The notes under the pieces are model-generated. The model made no database searches. It was not told the DNA's origin and saw only the letters and a program-made list of their open reading frames with translations. From positions 62,001 to 126,000 of the forward strand of contig CP064976.1 in assembly GCA_016699445.1 (NCBI GenBank): a DNA stretch of 64,000 bases, given 5' to 3'. Shown here piece after piece: positions 56,032-64,000 of the stretch. The stretch is from Deltaproteobacteria bacterium (GTDB lineage Bacteria > UBA10199 > JACPAL01 > GCA-016699445). A program made the translations under genes and the position numbers. How positions within the stretch are numbered: position 1 is the stretch's first letter; the number at the start of each line of letters is the position of its first letter.

Positions 56032-57693
56032 ATGGAAACAGCCCCCAAAATTTCACTTATTTCATCCAATTCACAAAGCAGTAAGTCATCACGTCCTCAT
56101 GACCCTAACCCTCCTACATCCCCTCATTCAAAAGACCCTTGGGAGGTGAGATTATCCAGAGTCGTCAAGCAATTTACCTCACTCACTCTGAGATTTTGGG
56201 GAAACATGCTAAAGGAAGTTGAAAACTACCTTCGAAGAAAGTCCAAACAATTTCCAATTAACCCGCCTAAAGGACGTCACGCCATTATCAATGCCGTCTT
56301 GGACAAAACGCATCATCAAGACTATCTCAAAAGCTTTTCTCAAGAAAGTGGTATGGCTCTGGATAATATCGAGAAAACTTTTCGGGATTATCTCTACGAA
56401 ATTTCAGCTGACATGAATTATCTGGCGTTTCCTTTTTGGGACACCCTACTCACCTGGGTTTTTGATACGATTTATGAAGGGCTTGTATTTTCCGAAGAAT
56501 CACTCGACATGATTCGTAAAGTTATCGCCGGAAAACCCGTAGTCTTCGTTTCCAATCATCGTAGTCACATGGATTATCTGATTCTCTCTTATATTTTTTA
56601 CCGACATCAGATTCCCATGCCACACATCTGTGCAGGCACCAATCTCTCCTTCTGGCCATTAGGCCCTATTTTTCGAAAATCAGGGGCGTTCTTTATTCGC
56701 CGCTCTTATGAAGGAAACAAACTCTATAGCTATGCCGTTCAAGCTTATATGGAAGAAATGATACGCGAGAAAAGCTGTCTGGAGTTTTTTATTGAAGGTG
56801 GACGCAGCCGAACAGGCAAAATGCTCCCACCAAAAATGGGAATCCTATCAGCCATCGTGCAAGCTCAATTAAAAGGGGCTGATGAAGATGTGGTCATGAT
56901 TCCAACTTCGGTGAATTATGAATCAGTTCTTGAAGAGAAAAATTACATGAACGAGCAGTCTGGAGCTTCAAAAAAGACAGAATCTTTTTGGGATCTTTTT
57001 AGTTTAAAACAATATCTCAAATCCAAAAAAGGAAAGGTCTATATCGATTTTGGCGATCCCTTATCTCTAAAGGATTTTTTAAGGAAGGAAACATTCAAAT
57101 CGACAGACAAAAAAGAGCAAACAAAAGAAACTGTCAACGAGCTCGCCTACGAACTCACCTATGGAATCAACAAATCATCCACAGTCACCACATCTTCATT
57201 AGTAGCCATGGCTCTGCTCACTCATGAAAAACGATCGATTCCTCAGCTGGAAGTAGATCAAAAAGTAGATCTTTATCTGGATTATCTTCGATTTAAGTCT
57301 TCTCATCTGTCAGATCCCTTAGAACGCTATCCATCCAATGCTGTCAGGGAATCTCTAAAAAATTATTCACGAAGTCATCTCATCCACTCCCTGCACGATG
57401 ATGAAATTGGTGAACAACTTTACACAATTCCCAGCGAGAAAAAGCTTTTATTGGATTACTATAAAAATACATCACTTCATTTTTTTGTTTCAATTGGAGT
57501 ACTTTCGACAATCTTGCTTTCAGTTCCACCCAATGGACAAATTTCTTTCAAAATAATCGAAGAAGTTTTTTCGTTTGTTCAAAACCTCTTCCAGTATGAA
57601 TTTATGTTTAGCCGTCGGCGCTCATTAAGAGATCATTTAGAAAAAATCTTTTTATCTGGAGAAGAAAGAATGGATTCAAATGACTCTGGATAG
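56032..57693 (+). CDS. PlsB-like glycerol-3-phosphate acyltransferase, main part
   Basis: Acyltransferase for the first step of phospholipid synthesis. ATG 56032 gives 553 residues; a TTG at 55996 would add 12. PlsC/PlsB motifs: I VFVSNHRSHMDYLILSY, II GAFFIRRSYEGNK, III FFIEGGRSRTGKMLPPKMG, IV MIPTSVNYESV. A Pro/Ser-rich head (residues 1-45) precedes the helical N-domain, as in PlsB. It ends in IFLSGEERMDSNDSG, and the normal PlsB C-terminal helices continue in the next frame at 57680. E. coli PlsB has 807 residues. Confidence 0.88.
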   Translation: METAPKISLISSNSQSSKSSRPHDPNPPTSPHSKDPWEVRLSRVVKQFTSLTLRFWGNMLKEVENYLRRKSKQFPINPPKGRHAIINAVLDKTHHQDYLKSFSQESGMALDNIEKTFRDYLYEISADMNYLAFPFWDTLLTWVFDTIYEGLVFSEESLDMIRKVIAGKPVVFVSNHRSHMDYLILSYIFYRHQIPMPHICAGTNLSFWPLGPIFRKSGAFFIRRSYEGNKLYSYAVQAYMEEMIREKSCLEFFIEGGRSRTGKMLPPKMGILSAIVQAQLKGADEDVVMIPTSVNYESVLEEKNYMNEQSGASKKTESFWDLFSLKQYLKSKKGKVYIDFGDPLSLKDFLRKETFKSTDKKEQTKETVNELAYELTYGINKSSTVTTSSLVAMALLTHEKRSIPQLEVDQKVDLYLDYLRFKSSHLSDPLERYPSNAVRESLKNYSRSHLIHSLHDDEIGEQLYTIPSEKKLLLDYYKNTSLHFFVSIGVLSTILLSVPPNGQISFKIIEEVFSFVQNLFQYEFMFSRRRSLRDHLEKIFLSGEERMDSNDSG

Positions 57694-58105
57694 CAACGAG
57701 CATGTTGATAAAGTCACCGTTTTTCCAAGAGGATTACAGGAGCTTCAACATTTTTCTGGTCTATTGAAAAATTTCTTTGAAGGTTATTTTATTCTCTGGA
57801 GAAGTTTAGGTCCTTTGATTGCTAATCGATGGGAACAAAAAGAATTGCTGCATTATTTAAGACATAAAGGTTTGGTTTTGTTTTTAAGAGAAGAAATTTC
57901 AAAACCTGAAGCAGTCAATCAATCCGTGATTCAAAATGCAATTTCTGCTTTTCGAGACATGGGAATTCTCAAAGAAGAAAAAGAAGGGTTAGGCCGTCGC
58001 AAAAAAACCTTTTTACAAGTAAGACAAACGGATCCTGAGCTCGGAAAAAAATTGGAGTTCTTTTTAAAAACACCTGCTGCTGAAAAAATCAGCAAACCGG
58101 AATAA
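57680..58105 (+). CDS. PlsB C-terminal domain in a separate frame
   Basis: Protein of 141 residues starting 14 bases inside the PlsB-like gene. It reads as the helical C-terminal domain that normally ends PlsB (LLKNFFEGYFILWRSLGPLI, QNAISAFRDMGILKEEKEGL, FFLKTPAAEKI). Either a one-base insertion near 57680-57690 has split the gene, or two overlapping genes encode a two-chain enzyme. No homopolymer longer than three lies at the junction, so the break is less obviously an error than elsewhere. Confidence 0.65.
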   Translation: MTLDSNEHVDKVTVFPRGLQELQHFSGLLKNFFEGYFILWRSLGPLIANRWEQKELLHYLRHKGLVLFLREEISKPEAVNQSVIQNAISAFRDMGILKEEKEGLGRRKKTFLQVRQTDPELGKKLEFFLKTPAAEKISKPE

Positions 58106-58144
58106 CCCCTTAAAATTAAATTGAAATCTCATTCCAAAGATGAG

Positions 58145-58179
58145 TTATCCCAGAAGTTATCCACAGAAACTGTGAATAA
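58145..58179. promoter_or_regulatory. Cluster of three DnaA-box-like sites
   Basis: TTATCCCAG (58145-58153), TTATCCACA (58157-58165, perfect consensus) and TGTGAATAA (58171-58179, reverse of TTATTCACA) are spaced 3 and 5 bases apart just before the thiolase gene. Three sites in 35 bases is much more than expected by chance. They overlap the region of a thiolase promoter and its ribosome site. Confidence 0.55.
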
Positions 58180-58190
58180 GGAGAATGAAA

Positions 58191-59345
58191 ATGTCAGAAG
58201 CCTATATCGTCGATGCCGTTCGTACACCACGAGCTAAAAGAAATGGAAGTCTTGCCCTCACTCACGCGATTGATCTCGCGACAGCACCTCTCAAAGCACT
58301 TTTTGAGCGTAACAAATTTGATCCTCAACTCGTTGGTGATGTGATCTACGGATGTGTGAGCCAACGTGGAGAACAAGATAACGTCATCGCTCGTGAAGCC
58401 GTCTTAGCTGCAGGACTTCCTTTGGAAATTCCTGGATATACACTCAATCGTTTTTGTGGATCAGGACTCACGTCAGTGATTGCCGCTTCTCATGCCTGCA
58501 TGTCCGGACAAGAAGACATCATGATCGCTGGTGGTGTGGAACATATGACACGCGTTCCGATGGATATTAATTTTGATATGACAGGATCTCTTTTGGAAGA
58601 ACGATTTCCTGTACTTCCCCATCAAGGGTTGTCAGCCGAAATGATTTCAGAGCGTTACAAGTTTACACGAAAACAACTCGAAGAGTTTGCCGTCGAATCT
58701 CAAAAGCGTGCAGCCAAAGCGTGGGAAGAAAAAAGATTTGCGAAAAGTATTATTCCCGTCATGGCAAAAAATCAGGAAGGTCAACGAGTCTCATTTGAAC
58801 GTGATGAACATCTTCGACCCAGCACGACTCTTGAAGGTTTGTCTGGCCTCAAAACTGTTTTCAAACCTGATGGAACTATCACTGCAGGTGTTTCTTCCGG
58901 AATTGTTGATGGAGCCGGGGCTGTTTTGATCACGTCAAAAAAAGGTTTGGAAAAATCAGGACTCAAGCCACGTGCTCGCATCGTAGCTACAGCTCAAATG
59001 GGTGATGATCCTGTGATCATGCTCTTGGCACCGATCCCCGTCACACGCAAAATTTGTCAAAAATCTGGAATCAAACTCAAAGACATTGATCTGGTCGAAG
59101 TGAATGAAGCTTTTGCCCCTGTTCCTATGGCATGGCTGCATGATCTCAAAGCCGAAGGTGCCGATTGGAATAAACTCAACGTCAATGGCGGAGCGATTGC
59201 TTTAGGCCATCCTATCGGTGCTACAGGTTCAATGCTTGTGGGCACTGTTCTAGACGAACTCGAACGCACAGATAAACGCTACGGTCTCGTCACCCTCTGC
59301 ACCGGCCACGGCATGGCTCCTGCGATTATTATTGAGCGACTATAA
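58191..59345 (+). CDS. Acetyl-CoA acyltransferase (thiolase)
   Basis: Cytoplasmic enzyme that either cleaves 3-ketoacyl-CoA (beta-oxidation) or condenses two acetyl-CoA. AAGGAG lies seven bases before ATG 58191 (384 residues), a better fit than the ATG six bases upstream. Catalytic Cys in LNRFCGSGLTSVIAA, His in NGGAIALGHPIGATGS and the second Cys in TLCTGHGMAPA are present. The NEAFAPVPMAW block fits the FadA/FadI-like class. No fad genes are next to it. Confidence 0.92.
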   Translation: MSEAYIVDAVRTPRAKRNGSLALTHAIDLATAPLKALFERNKFDPQLVGDVIYGCVSQRGEQDNVIAREAVLAAGLPLEIPGYTLNRFCGSGLTSVIAASHACMSGQEDIMIAGGVEHMTRVPMDINFDMTGSLLEERFPVLPHQGLSAEMISERYKFTRKQLEEFAVESQKRAAKAWEEKRFAKSIIPVMAKNQEGQRVSFERDEHLRPSTTLEGLSGLKTVFKPDGTITAGVSSGIVDGAGAVLITSKKGLEKSGLKPRARIVATAQMGDDPVIMLLAPIPVTRKICQKSGIKLKDIDLVEVNEAFAPVPMAWLHDLKAEGADWNKLNVNGGAIALGHPIGATGSMLVGTVLDELERTDKRYGLVTLCTGHGMAPAIIIERL

Positions 59346-59348
59346 AGG

Positions 59349-59377
59349 TTGTGGGTCTTTTGCCATTTTTGTATACT
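59349..59377 (+). promoter_or_regulatory. Promoter of the mntA-hepT pair
   Basis: TTGTGG (59349-59354) and TATACT (59372-59377) are separated by 17 bases, a good sigma-70 promoter. A start about seven bases after the -10 element falls within three or so bases of the ATG at 59387, which has no ribosome site, so the message may be leaderless. Confidence 0.6.
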
Positions 59378-59386
59378 TAAAAAGTT

Positions 59387-59695
59387 ATGGAACTTTTACC
59401 TGCCACTAAAGAAAAAATTAAATTTTTCTGTGAAAAATGGAAAATTAACGAGTTCGCATTTTTCGGATCCATCCTTACAGAATCTTATGGACCTCAAAGT
59501 GATATTGATATTCTCGTATCTTTTCACAATGAGGCACACTGGTCTCTTTTTGATTTTGTCCGAATGAAAGAAGAGCTTTCTAAACTCATGGGACGCACGG
59601 TCGATTTAGTCAGTAAGCGCGGTTTAGAAAATAGCAAAAATACTTTTCGTAAAAACAGCATTTTCTCACACACCGAACTTATCCATGTTTCTTAA
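59387..59695 (+). CDS. mntA: MntA-like nucleotidyltransferase antitoxin
   Basis: Type VII antitoxin of 102 residues. The minimal nucleotidyltransferase motif GSILTESYGPQSDIDILV contains the GSx10DxD signature. In characterised pairs MntA adds AMP to a Tyr on HepT and so inactivates it. The ATG at 59387 lacks a ribosome site. It overlaps hepT by eleven bases. Confidence 0.92.
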   Translation: MELLPATKEKIKFFCEKWKINEFAFFGSILTESYGPQSDIDILVSFHNEAHWSLFDFVRMKEELSKLMGRTVDLVSKRGLENSKNTFRKNSIFSHTELIHVS

Positions 59696-60038
59696 CATTA
59701 ACAAAGATAACGCCTATATTTTTGATATTGTTCATGCTGGTGAATTAGCAATTTCTTATATTGGTAAATATAAAGAGATTGAATCTTTTAACCAAGATAC
59801 TCAATGCCAGGACGCTGTCATTCGTCGTCTCGAAATCATTGGTGAAGCAGCAAAACGCTTATCAGAGGATGTTAAGGCAAAACGTCCAACAATCCCATGG
59901 AGTGAAATGGTTGGAATGAGAAATATCGTAACTCATAATTATGATGGAGTTGATCTGACTATTATTTGGGATACCGTCAAAAATGATCTTCCGATAATGA
60001 TTCAGTTAATTAAAACAACTTTCAATCATCTGTTCTAA
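59685..60038 (+). CDS. hepT: HepT-like RNase toxin
   Basis: HEPN-fold ribonuclease of 117 residues. The catalytic Rx4HxY motif is RNIVTHNY; the final Tyr is the residue AMPylated by MntA in known pairs. The helical body fits HepT family length (about 115-140). It overlaps mntA, the standard gene arrangement. Confidence 0.93.
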   Translation: MFLNINKDNAYIFDIVHAGELAISYIGKYKEIESFNQDTQCQDAVIRRLEIIGEAAKRLSEDVKAKRPTIPWSEMVGMRNIVTHNYDGVDLTIIWDTVKNDLPIMIQLIKTTFNHLF

Positions 60039-60159
60039 TTTTCAAAAAACAAACAACATTCGCACGAGGATCGCAGAGAAACTTAATCTGTCCCTGATTA
60101 ATGCCAGACAAAACTGCCGTGTATGCTGGGACAAAATAACTTCGGGATCCTGTTTGCAT
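60022..60159 (-). CDS. Possible small protein of 45 residues
   Basis: ATG 60159 to a TGA at 60022 encodes MQTGSRSYFVPAYTAVLSGI and ends FLKIRTDD, partly opposite the end of hepT. Composition looks protein-like and it follows birA in the same direction by 27 bases, but it has no obvious ribosome site and no recognised family. It could be the relic of a longer gene. Confidence 0.25.
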   Translation of the reverse strand: MQTGSRSYFVPAYTAVLSGINQGQIKFLCDPRANVVCFLKIRTDD

Positions 60160-60186
60160 AAAATTTAAGATCTACTTTGTAATAAA

Positions 60187-60915
60187 CTATTTCTCGAGAA
60201 AAACAGACCCAGAAACAATACTTTCCGGGGAACTTTTGGACTCATCTTGAAAAATCAATTCTCCCTCATGACCAAAACCTGCAACGACACCCCTGCGACC
60301 ATCTTCCAATTGAACCTTCTTATTAATAAGACATGAATATTTTGAATAGTCTTTCATCAGATCATCCCAATGACCCTGAGATAGAGAACTTAAATGGCCT
60401 ATTAGATTGATTGTAAGCTTCTCTAAAACTTCTTCTTCAGATAACTTCTTATTTAAAACATGAAAAAAAGTTTCAGAGTTTTTTTGCAATTCAATAGGCA
60501 AATCTTCAAGCTGTGAGTTTAAATTAATTCCAATACCGATGATCACTCTATCTTGAAAACCTTCTACAAGAATTCCGGAGACTTTTTTACCATTCAAGAA
60601 AAGATCATTAGGCCACTTCAGACTTAACATTCCTGGAGTATATTCCGAAAGAGTCAAAACTAAAGAAACACCTGTTACCAATGAAATACGAGCACGATCT
60701 GACAAAGGAATGGTGGGTTCTTTCCAAATAAGAGAAAATGAGAGGTTTCCTTGTGGAGCAGACCAAGCTCTTCCTCTCTGCCCATGACCTTGAGTCTGTC
60801 GCTTAGTCGATAAAAGCGTAAAAACCTTTTTCAAATCCCAACTCTTGGCCAACTCATTAGTGGAATCAATTTCATCAAAATAATGACTATCCATCATGAG
60901 TTGGCCTGGCTGCAT
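60187..60915 (-). CDS. birA: Biotin protein ligase BirA, catalytic form
   Basis: Attaches biotin to the carrier domain of carboxylases. The 242 residues hold the catalytic and C-terminal SH3-like domains only, without the N-terminal DNA-binding domain of E. coli BirA, so it should not act as repressor. Motifs: YFDEIDSTNELAKSW, the biotinoyl-AMP loop TQGHGQRGRAWSAPQGNL, LSLKWPNDLFLNGKKVSGIL and GIGINLNS; the tail VSGSVFLEK follows. It is the immediate downstream neighbour of the acetyl-CoA carboxylase gene, whose biotin carrier is the likely substrate. Confidence 0.93.
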   Translation of the reverse strand: MQPGQLMMDSHYFDEIDSTNELAKSWDLKKVFTLLSTKRQTQGHGQRGRAWSAPQGNLSFSLIWKEPTIPLSDRARISLVTGVSLVLTLSEYTPGMLSLKWPNDLFLNGKKVSGILVEGFQDRVIIGIGINLNSQLEDLPIELQKNSETFFHVLNKKLSEEEVLEKLTINLIGHLSSLSQGHWDDLMKDYSKYSCLINKKVQLEDGRRGVVAGFGHEGELIFQDESKSSPESIVSGSVFLEK

Positions 60916-60924
60916 AGTATTAAA

Positions 60925-63900
60925 TTAAACCTGAGCCTTCTCAATCAAAGTTCTAACATTATTATAATAAGGATTCCCTTCAGGAATAACGCTTAAAGCA
61001 CCCCTCACGATATCAGGCAGAGCAGCATCACCATCAACACCGGCAATCTGAGCCAATGCACGGAGTTTTTTTCGAGCGACTTCTATCTCTTCCATGATCG
61101 CAACGTTATCAAGCGCAGTCTCTAATTCTGCATGAAGGGTCACTCTTAAACTTCTTGTAGGTACACGTCGATGAACTGAGCCTACTAACTCAGCACGTTC
61201 TCCGGTTTGATGCGCTGCAATCACAGCCCCTAAAGCAGTTTTTGGAGAGGTATTAGCGTCAAAGGCTTTTAAGCGCTTTCTCATCATTGATAGTTCCATC
61301 ATGCCGCTTACAGGTAACACACTCATTTCTCCATTCTCGTCCATAAGCACGACCACAGAGCTTTGGTTGATCATAGAATCAATAACAACCTGAGCACCTC
61401 CACGAGTTTCACCATAGGGTGGTATTAAAATAATAACGGGCATTCTAACATGTCTCCCCTGCCTGACACTCTGTAACGCTTCTACAATCATGGCACCATA
61501 TTTTGTTACAGCTTCAGGACCTAAATCAAAACTACCTCCTGCAAATCCTTTTACGTTTGCCAGTACTATGGTTGGCAACCCTTCTCGCTCATTATCGAAT
61601 AAAAATTGAGCTGTTTTATAGGCTGCTTGGGCATGCCAAACAGCCCCAGGTCGACCTACTTCTAAACGGCCTCTTTTGGGATTACCTGGATCAGATGGAA
61701 TCATTTCATTTTTTGTCCTTGGATCAAAGGCTATGACACCCGTAGGCAATCCACCTAAAAAAGCCCTTCCCGTTACAAGCCCCTCAGCCCATCGCCTGCC
61801 CTGTTCTTTAAAAGTATTTAAATCAAAAAGAGCTTCAATCAGTTTTGCAGGATCATAAATTGTGACTTTACCAGCATCATCTAGTATGACGCCTCCACTT
61901 CTGACGCCATCTTTGACGGCTCCAAGTAAAATGCGATCAACATCTCTTGTTGTAAGATCTGCTGGAGGCTTTCTCACTTCATTTGGATTTTCCTTTGATT
62001 CAGGAACAAATTCTAACCAATTCAAGAAATGATCATACCCTCTATCTTCATCAACTGCCTCAAATTGAGTAACCCCATTAGGGCCCATCACATTAAGACC
62101 CGCAATTTCATCATTGTCGGCATAGACTTCTCTGCCATACAAACCATTGAGAGAATCTTTACCTGTTAAGAGTTGAGGTGAACGTCTACATTGGGCAACT
62201 CTTTTCACTAAGCGTACAATGTAGGTCCAGATTCCAACACAAGTGTCTGTAACCAAAGCAAAAGTAGGGATTTGATCATAAGCACGCTGTGCAGCTCCAG
62301 CCATGCGTCCAGAGCCTTGAGTGAGATTTTCAGTATTTAAATCCCCATCACCACCCAATACGGTTCTTACTCTATAAACACGCTCCATCTGAGTTGGGTT
62401 ATTTTTTAACGGTCTTTCAATCCACTCACCTAAAACTAAATCACCAAGCTTGCTTAAGTTTGGATTTTTGCTGGCTAAGTGACTTGACGGAGCGACATTA
62501 TAGTCACCCTCAGTTAAGTAAAGATAATGGCCAGCTTCATCGTATTGGAGATAGGAATGATAAGTACCGTCTGCTTTCTCTACAATGAGTGAACGATCTA
62601 AAAGGATTCGTGCTCCAGAACCTTCAGCTCCGACTAAAAAAGGTCGTCCTTCTTTGATTGCCCGTTGTTCAATGACTGCAGCAAAAAGCTCTCCTTCTTT
62701 GGGAGAAACAGAACCATATTCAAAAGTAAAATCAGAAGAAGCCCAGTAAAATACCCTCGCACCTTCTTCATTAGGGTAGCGACATCTGATTTTCCAAGCA
62801 ACGACAGCTCTATCATTTTCTCCCGGAGCTCTATAGACTTCCTGCAATTTACCCTCTACCATTGCCAATTCAACAGCTTCAAAAGCATCTGGAGGCATAG
62901 TGATTCCTGCAGCTTGCCATTTTTCTGCTAAACGCTTTTTCAAAGAATCAGGACGATCATAAACGTAATAACGCCCCTTCAATTCTCGATCTTCTCTTTT
63001 AAGGGTTAATTGAGATTTTGCCTTATAAGGCACACCCATTTCTCGAATGGCATCAGCTGGAAAATTTTTAGATACAAACCCTACGGATTCAGCAATATCC
63101 CATCGAATTCTCTTACGATGATTGGCACCAAATACATAGTAAGCTTTTCCTCTTAAAGAAGGCCCTGCCAGATCAAAAACAAAGACAACCTCTCGATAAG
63201 CTCCATTTTCACTGCTGGGGTCCCTCACTTCAGCCTTTACCTCAACCTTATAGTGATTACGAGTTTTCACTTCTTTCTGAACCTGAGCCACCAGCTTCTC
63301 TAAAGCTACTGATACAGAATCAAAATCTGCATTAATGGGAGTTAAGACATTAAAAAATAAATGTTTCAAAGATACTCTATCAACCTGATCCATATCGTGC
63401 TGGCTGATTTCAAGAGCCTCACGGTATACAGTTCGGAAAGCAGGCATTGAAGATCCTGGCTCTAAACCGGCATCAAGTACAAGTGCCCTGGTTGTTAAAC
63501 GACGATCCAACTGACCAGAGTCCATTTTTTCACAAACCCAAGAGTGAATTGTACGATGATCAGAAGGGACTTTTTTGGTGTCAAAATTCACCCAACGAGA
63601 CATCTCTAAAAGATGAGCTCTTAGAGGGTCCAATCCTCTAAACCTTTTTTGTTCGACAAATTTTTTTCCATCTTCAGAAGTAAATGAAAAGTAATCAGTG
63701 GGCTTACCTATATGCCAGACTGAAAAAGTAATTCTCTTAGGTTTATTTTCTACAAAACAACGTTCCAAGATTGCATTGATATCTTTTAAAACATCTTCTG
63801 TAGGATTTTCAGGCCAGCTCCCCGGAGGCACGAGAATTTCTATAGCATCTTCAAGAGAGTTACCCTCAACCATTCTTTCTTTAGCCAATATCAATGAGGC

Positions 63901-64000
63901 TTTTTCTATAGTAGCATTCAGAGAAGTTTGACTATTAGCCAATACTGCAACTCCCAGCCTACGATGGCTTGTTTTTCTATCTATAAACTCCCAACGACAG
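60925..64000 (-). CDS. Eukaryotic-type acetyl-CoA carboxylase, carboxyltransferase part, 5' end beyond window
   Basis: The frame has no stop up to the right edge; a TTG at 63942 is not a convincing start, because coding-like sequence (RLGVAVLANSQ) continues upstream to 64000. About 1025 residues are visible. The C-terminal third is the two-part carboxyltransferase of fungal and animal enzymes: SGRMAGAAQRAYDQIPTFAL, VGIWTYIVRLVKRV, LLTGKDSLNGLYGREVY, GVTQFEAVDEDRGYDHFLNW, then ANVKGFAGGSFDLG, PVIILIPPYGETRGGAQVV. The Arg-Gly-Gly substrate site is kept. The N-terminal 500 or so residues fit the central region. No biotin carrier motif lies in the window; it should be upstream. Confidence 0.85.
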   Translation of the reverse strand, partial: CRWEFIDRKTSHRRLGVAVLANSQTSLNATIEKASLILAKERMVEGNSLEDAIEILVPPGSWPENPTEDVLKDINAILERCFVENKPKRITFSVWHIGKPTDYFSFTSEDGKKFVEQKRFRGLDPLRAHLLEMSRWVNFDTKKVPSDHRTIHSWVCEKMDSGQLDRRLTTRALVLDAGLEPGSSMPAFRTVYREALEISQHDMDQVDRVSLKHLFFNVLTPINADFDSVSVALEKLVAQVQKEVKTRNHYKVEVKAEVRDPSSENGAYREVVFVFDLAGPSLRGKAYYVFGANHRKRIRWDIAESVGFVSKNFPADAIREMGVPYKAKSQLTLKREDRELKGRYYVYDRPDSLKKRLAEKWQAAGITMPPDAFEAVELAMVEGKLQEVYRAPGENDRAVVAWKIRCRYPNEEGARVFYWASSDFTFEYGSVSPKEGELFAAVIEQRAIKEGRPFLVGAEGSGARILLDRSLIVEKADGTYHSYLQYDEAGHYLYLTEGDYNVAPSSHLASKNPNLSKLGDLVLGEWIERPLKNNPTQMERVYRVRTVLGGDGDLNTENLTQGSGRMAGAAQRAYDQIPTFALVTDTCVGIWTYIVRLVKRVAQCRRSPQLLTGKDSLNGLYGREVYADNDEIAGLNVMGPNGVTQFEAVDEDRGYDHFLNWLEFVPESKENPNEVRKPPADLTTRDVDRILLGAVKDGVRSGGVILDDAGKVTIYDPAKLIEALFDLNTFKEQGRRWAEGLVTGRAFLGGLPTGVIAFDPRTKNEMIPSDPGNPKRGRLEVGRPGAVWHAQAAYKTAQFLFDNEREGLPTIVLANVKGFAGGSFDLGPEAVTKYGAMIVEALQSVRQGRHVRMPVIILIPPYGETRGGAQVVIDSMINQSSVVVLMDENGEMSVLPVSGMMELSMMRKRLKAFDANTSPKTALGAVIAAHQTGERAELVGSVHRRVPTRSLRVTLHAELETALDNVAIMEEIEVARKKLRALAQIAGVDGDAALPDIVRGALSVIPEGNPYYNNVRTLIEKAQV

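Noticed and set aside
1..64000. Prophage or integrative element
   Set aside because: No integrase, terminase, portal, transposase or tRNA-linked attachment site was seen; the accessory genes are scattered among housekeeping genes.

Overview
The window comes from a Gram-negative bacterium of fairly low GC content. It encodes Lol-type lipoproteins, OmpA-family proteins, a Rieske/cytochrome b complex with c-type cytochromes, and squalene synthesis of the bacterial HpnCDE type. The gene mix (GlpX, IHF-beta, HpnCDE, GbsR-like regulator, very large RHS and repeat proteins) suggests a Deltaproteobacteria-like or related lineage; the sequence alone does not fix the taxon. No rRNA, tRNA, CRISPR array or insertion sequence was found.

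Layout. 1-3.1 kb: a secreted FG-GAP/FlgD-Ig protein that runs off the left edge. 3.1-13.9 kb: a broken small lipoprotein, a small probable immunity gene, and a 3362-residue RHS/YD protein with two complete RHS cores and one C-terminal toxin-like tip. 13.9-14.3 kb: gene remnants. 14.3-19.0 kb: a leftward housekeeping block (unknown protein, SRPBCC protein, glpX, ihfB, sppA, rpsA). 19.0-21.5 kb: a VapBC-like toxin-antitoxin pair, a methyltransferase, cytidine deaminase and a HigBA pair. 21.5-26.6 kb: a giant gene that reads as a degenerate SF2 helicase fold, an XRE-like helix-turn-helix and eight C-terminal repeats of about 126 residues; this is the strongest candidate for something undescribed. 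26.6-30.1 kb: hemA, a short HemX/CcsA protein, HAD phosphatase, greA and cobalamin adenosyltransferase. 30.2-31.8 kb: a palindromic repeat and an unknown protein.

31.9-40.0 kb is a tightly packed leftward run: ompA-like, recG, GbsR-like regulator, HAD phosphatase, lipoprotein, hpnC, hpnD, hpnE. 40.1-42.6 kb: an envelope gene set (unknown secreted protein, OmpA lipoprotein, PEGA protein). 42.7-49.6 kb: a seven-gene respiratory operon (Rieske, cytochrome b in two pieces, octaheme cytochrome c, two copper-site-like proteins flanking a superoxide-reductase-like protein) ending in a clear terminator. 49.7-55.9 kb: miaA, msrAB fusion, an unknown protein, mutL carrying two palindromic insertions, and a beta-helix surface protein. 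56.0-60.0 kb: PlsB-like acyltransferase in two frames, thiolase, MntA-HepT. 60.2-64 kb: birA and a eukaryotic-type acetyl-CoA carboxylase carboxyltransferase that runs off the right edge.

A recurring feature is single-base frameshifts, mostly at short homopolymers, in otherwise conserved genes (mutL, hpnD, octaheme cytochrome, HAD, PEGA protein, helicase-like gene, small lipoprotein). Restoring one base at each point gives intact family-length proteins with lengths divisible by three, so assembly error is the simplest explanation. I annotate each such gene as one unit and state where the frame breaks.
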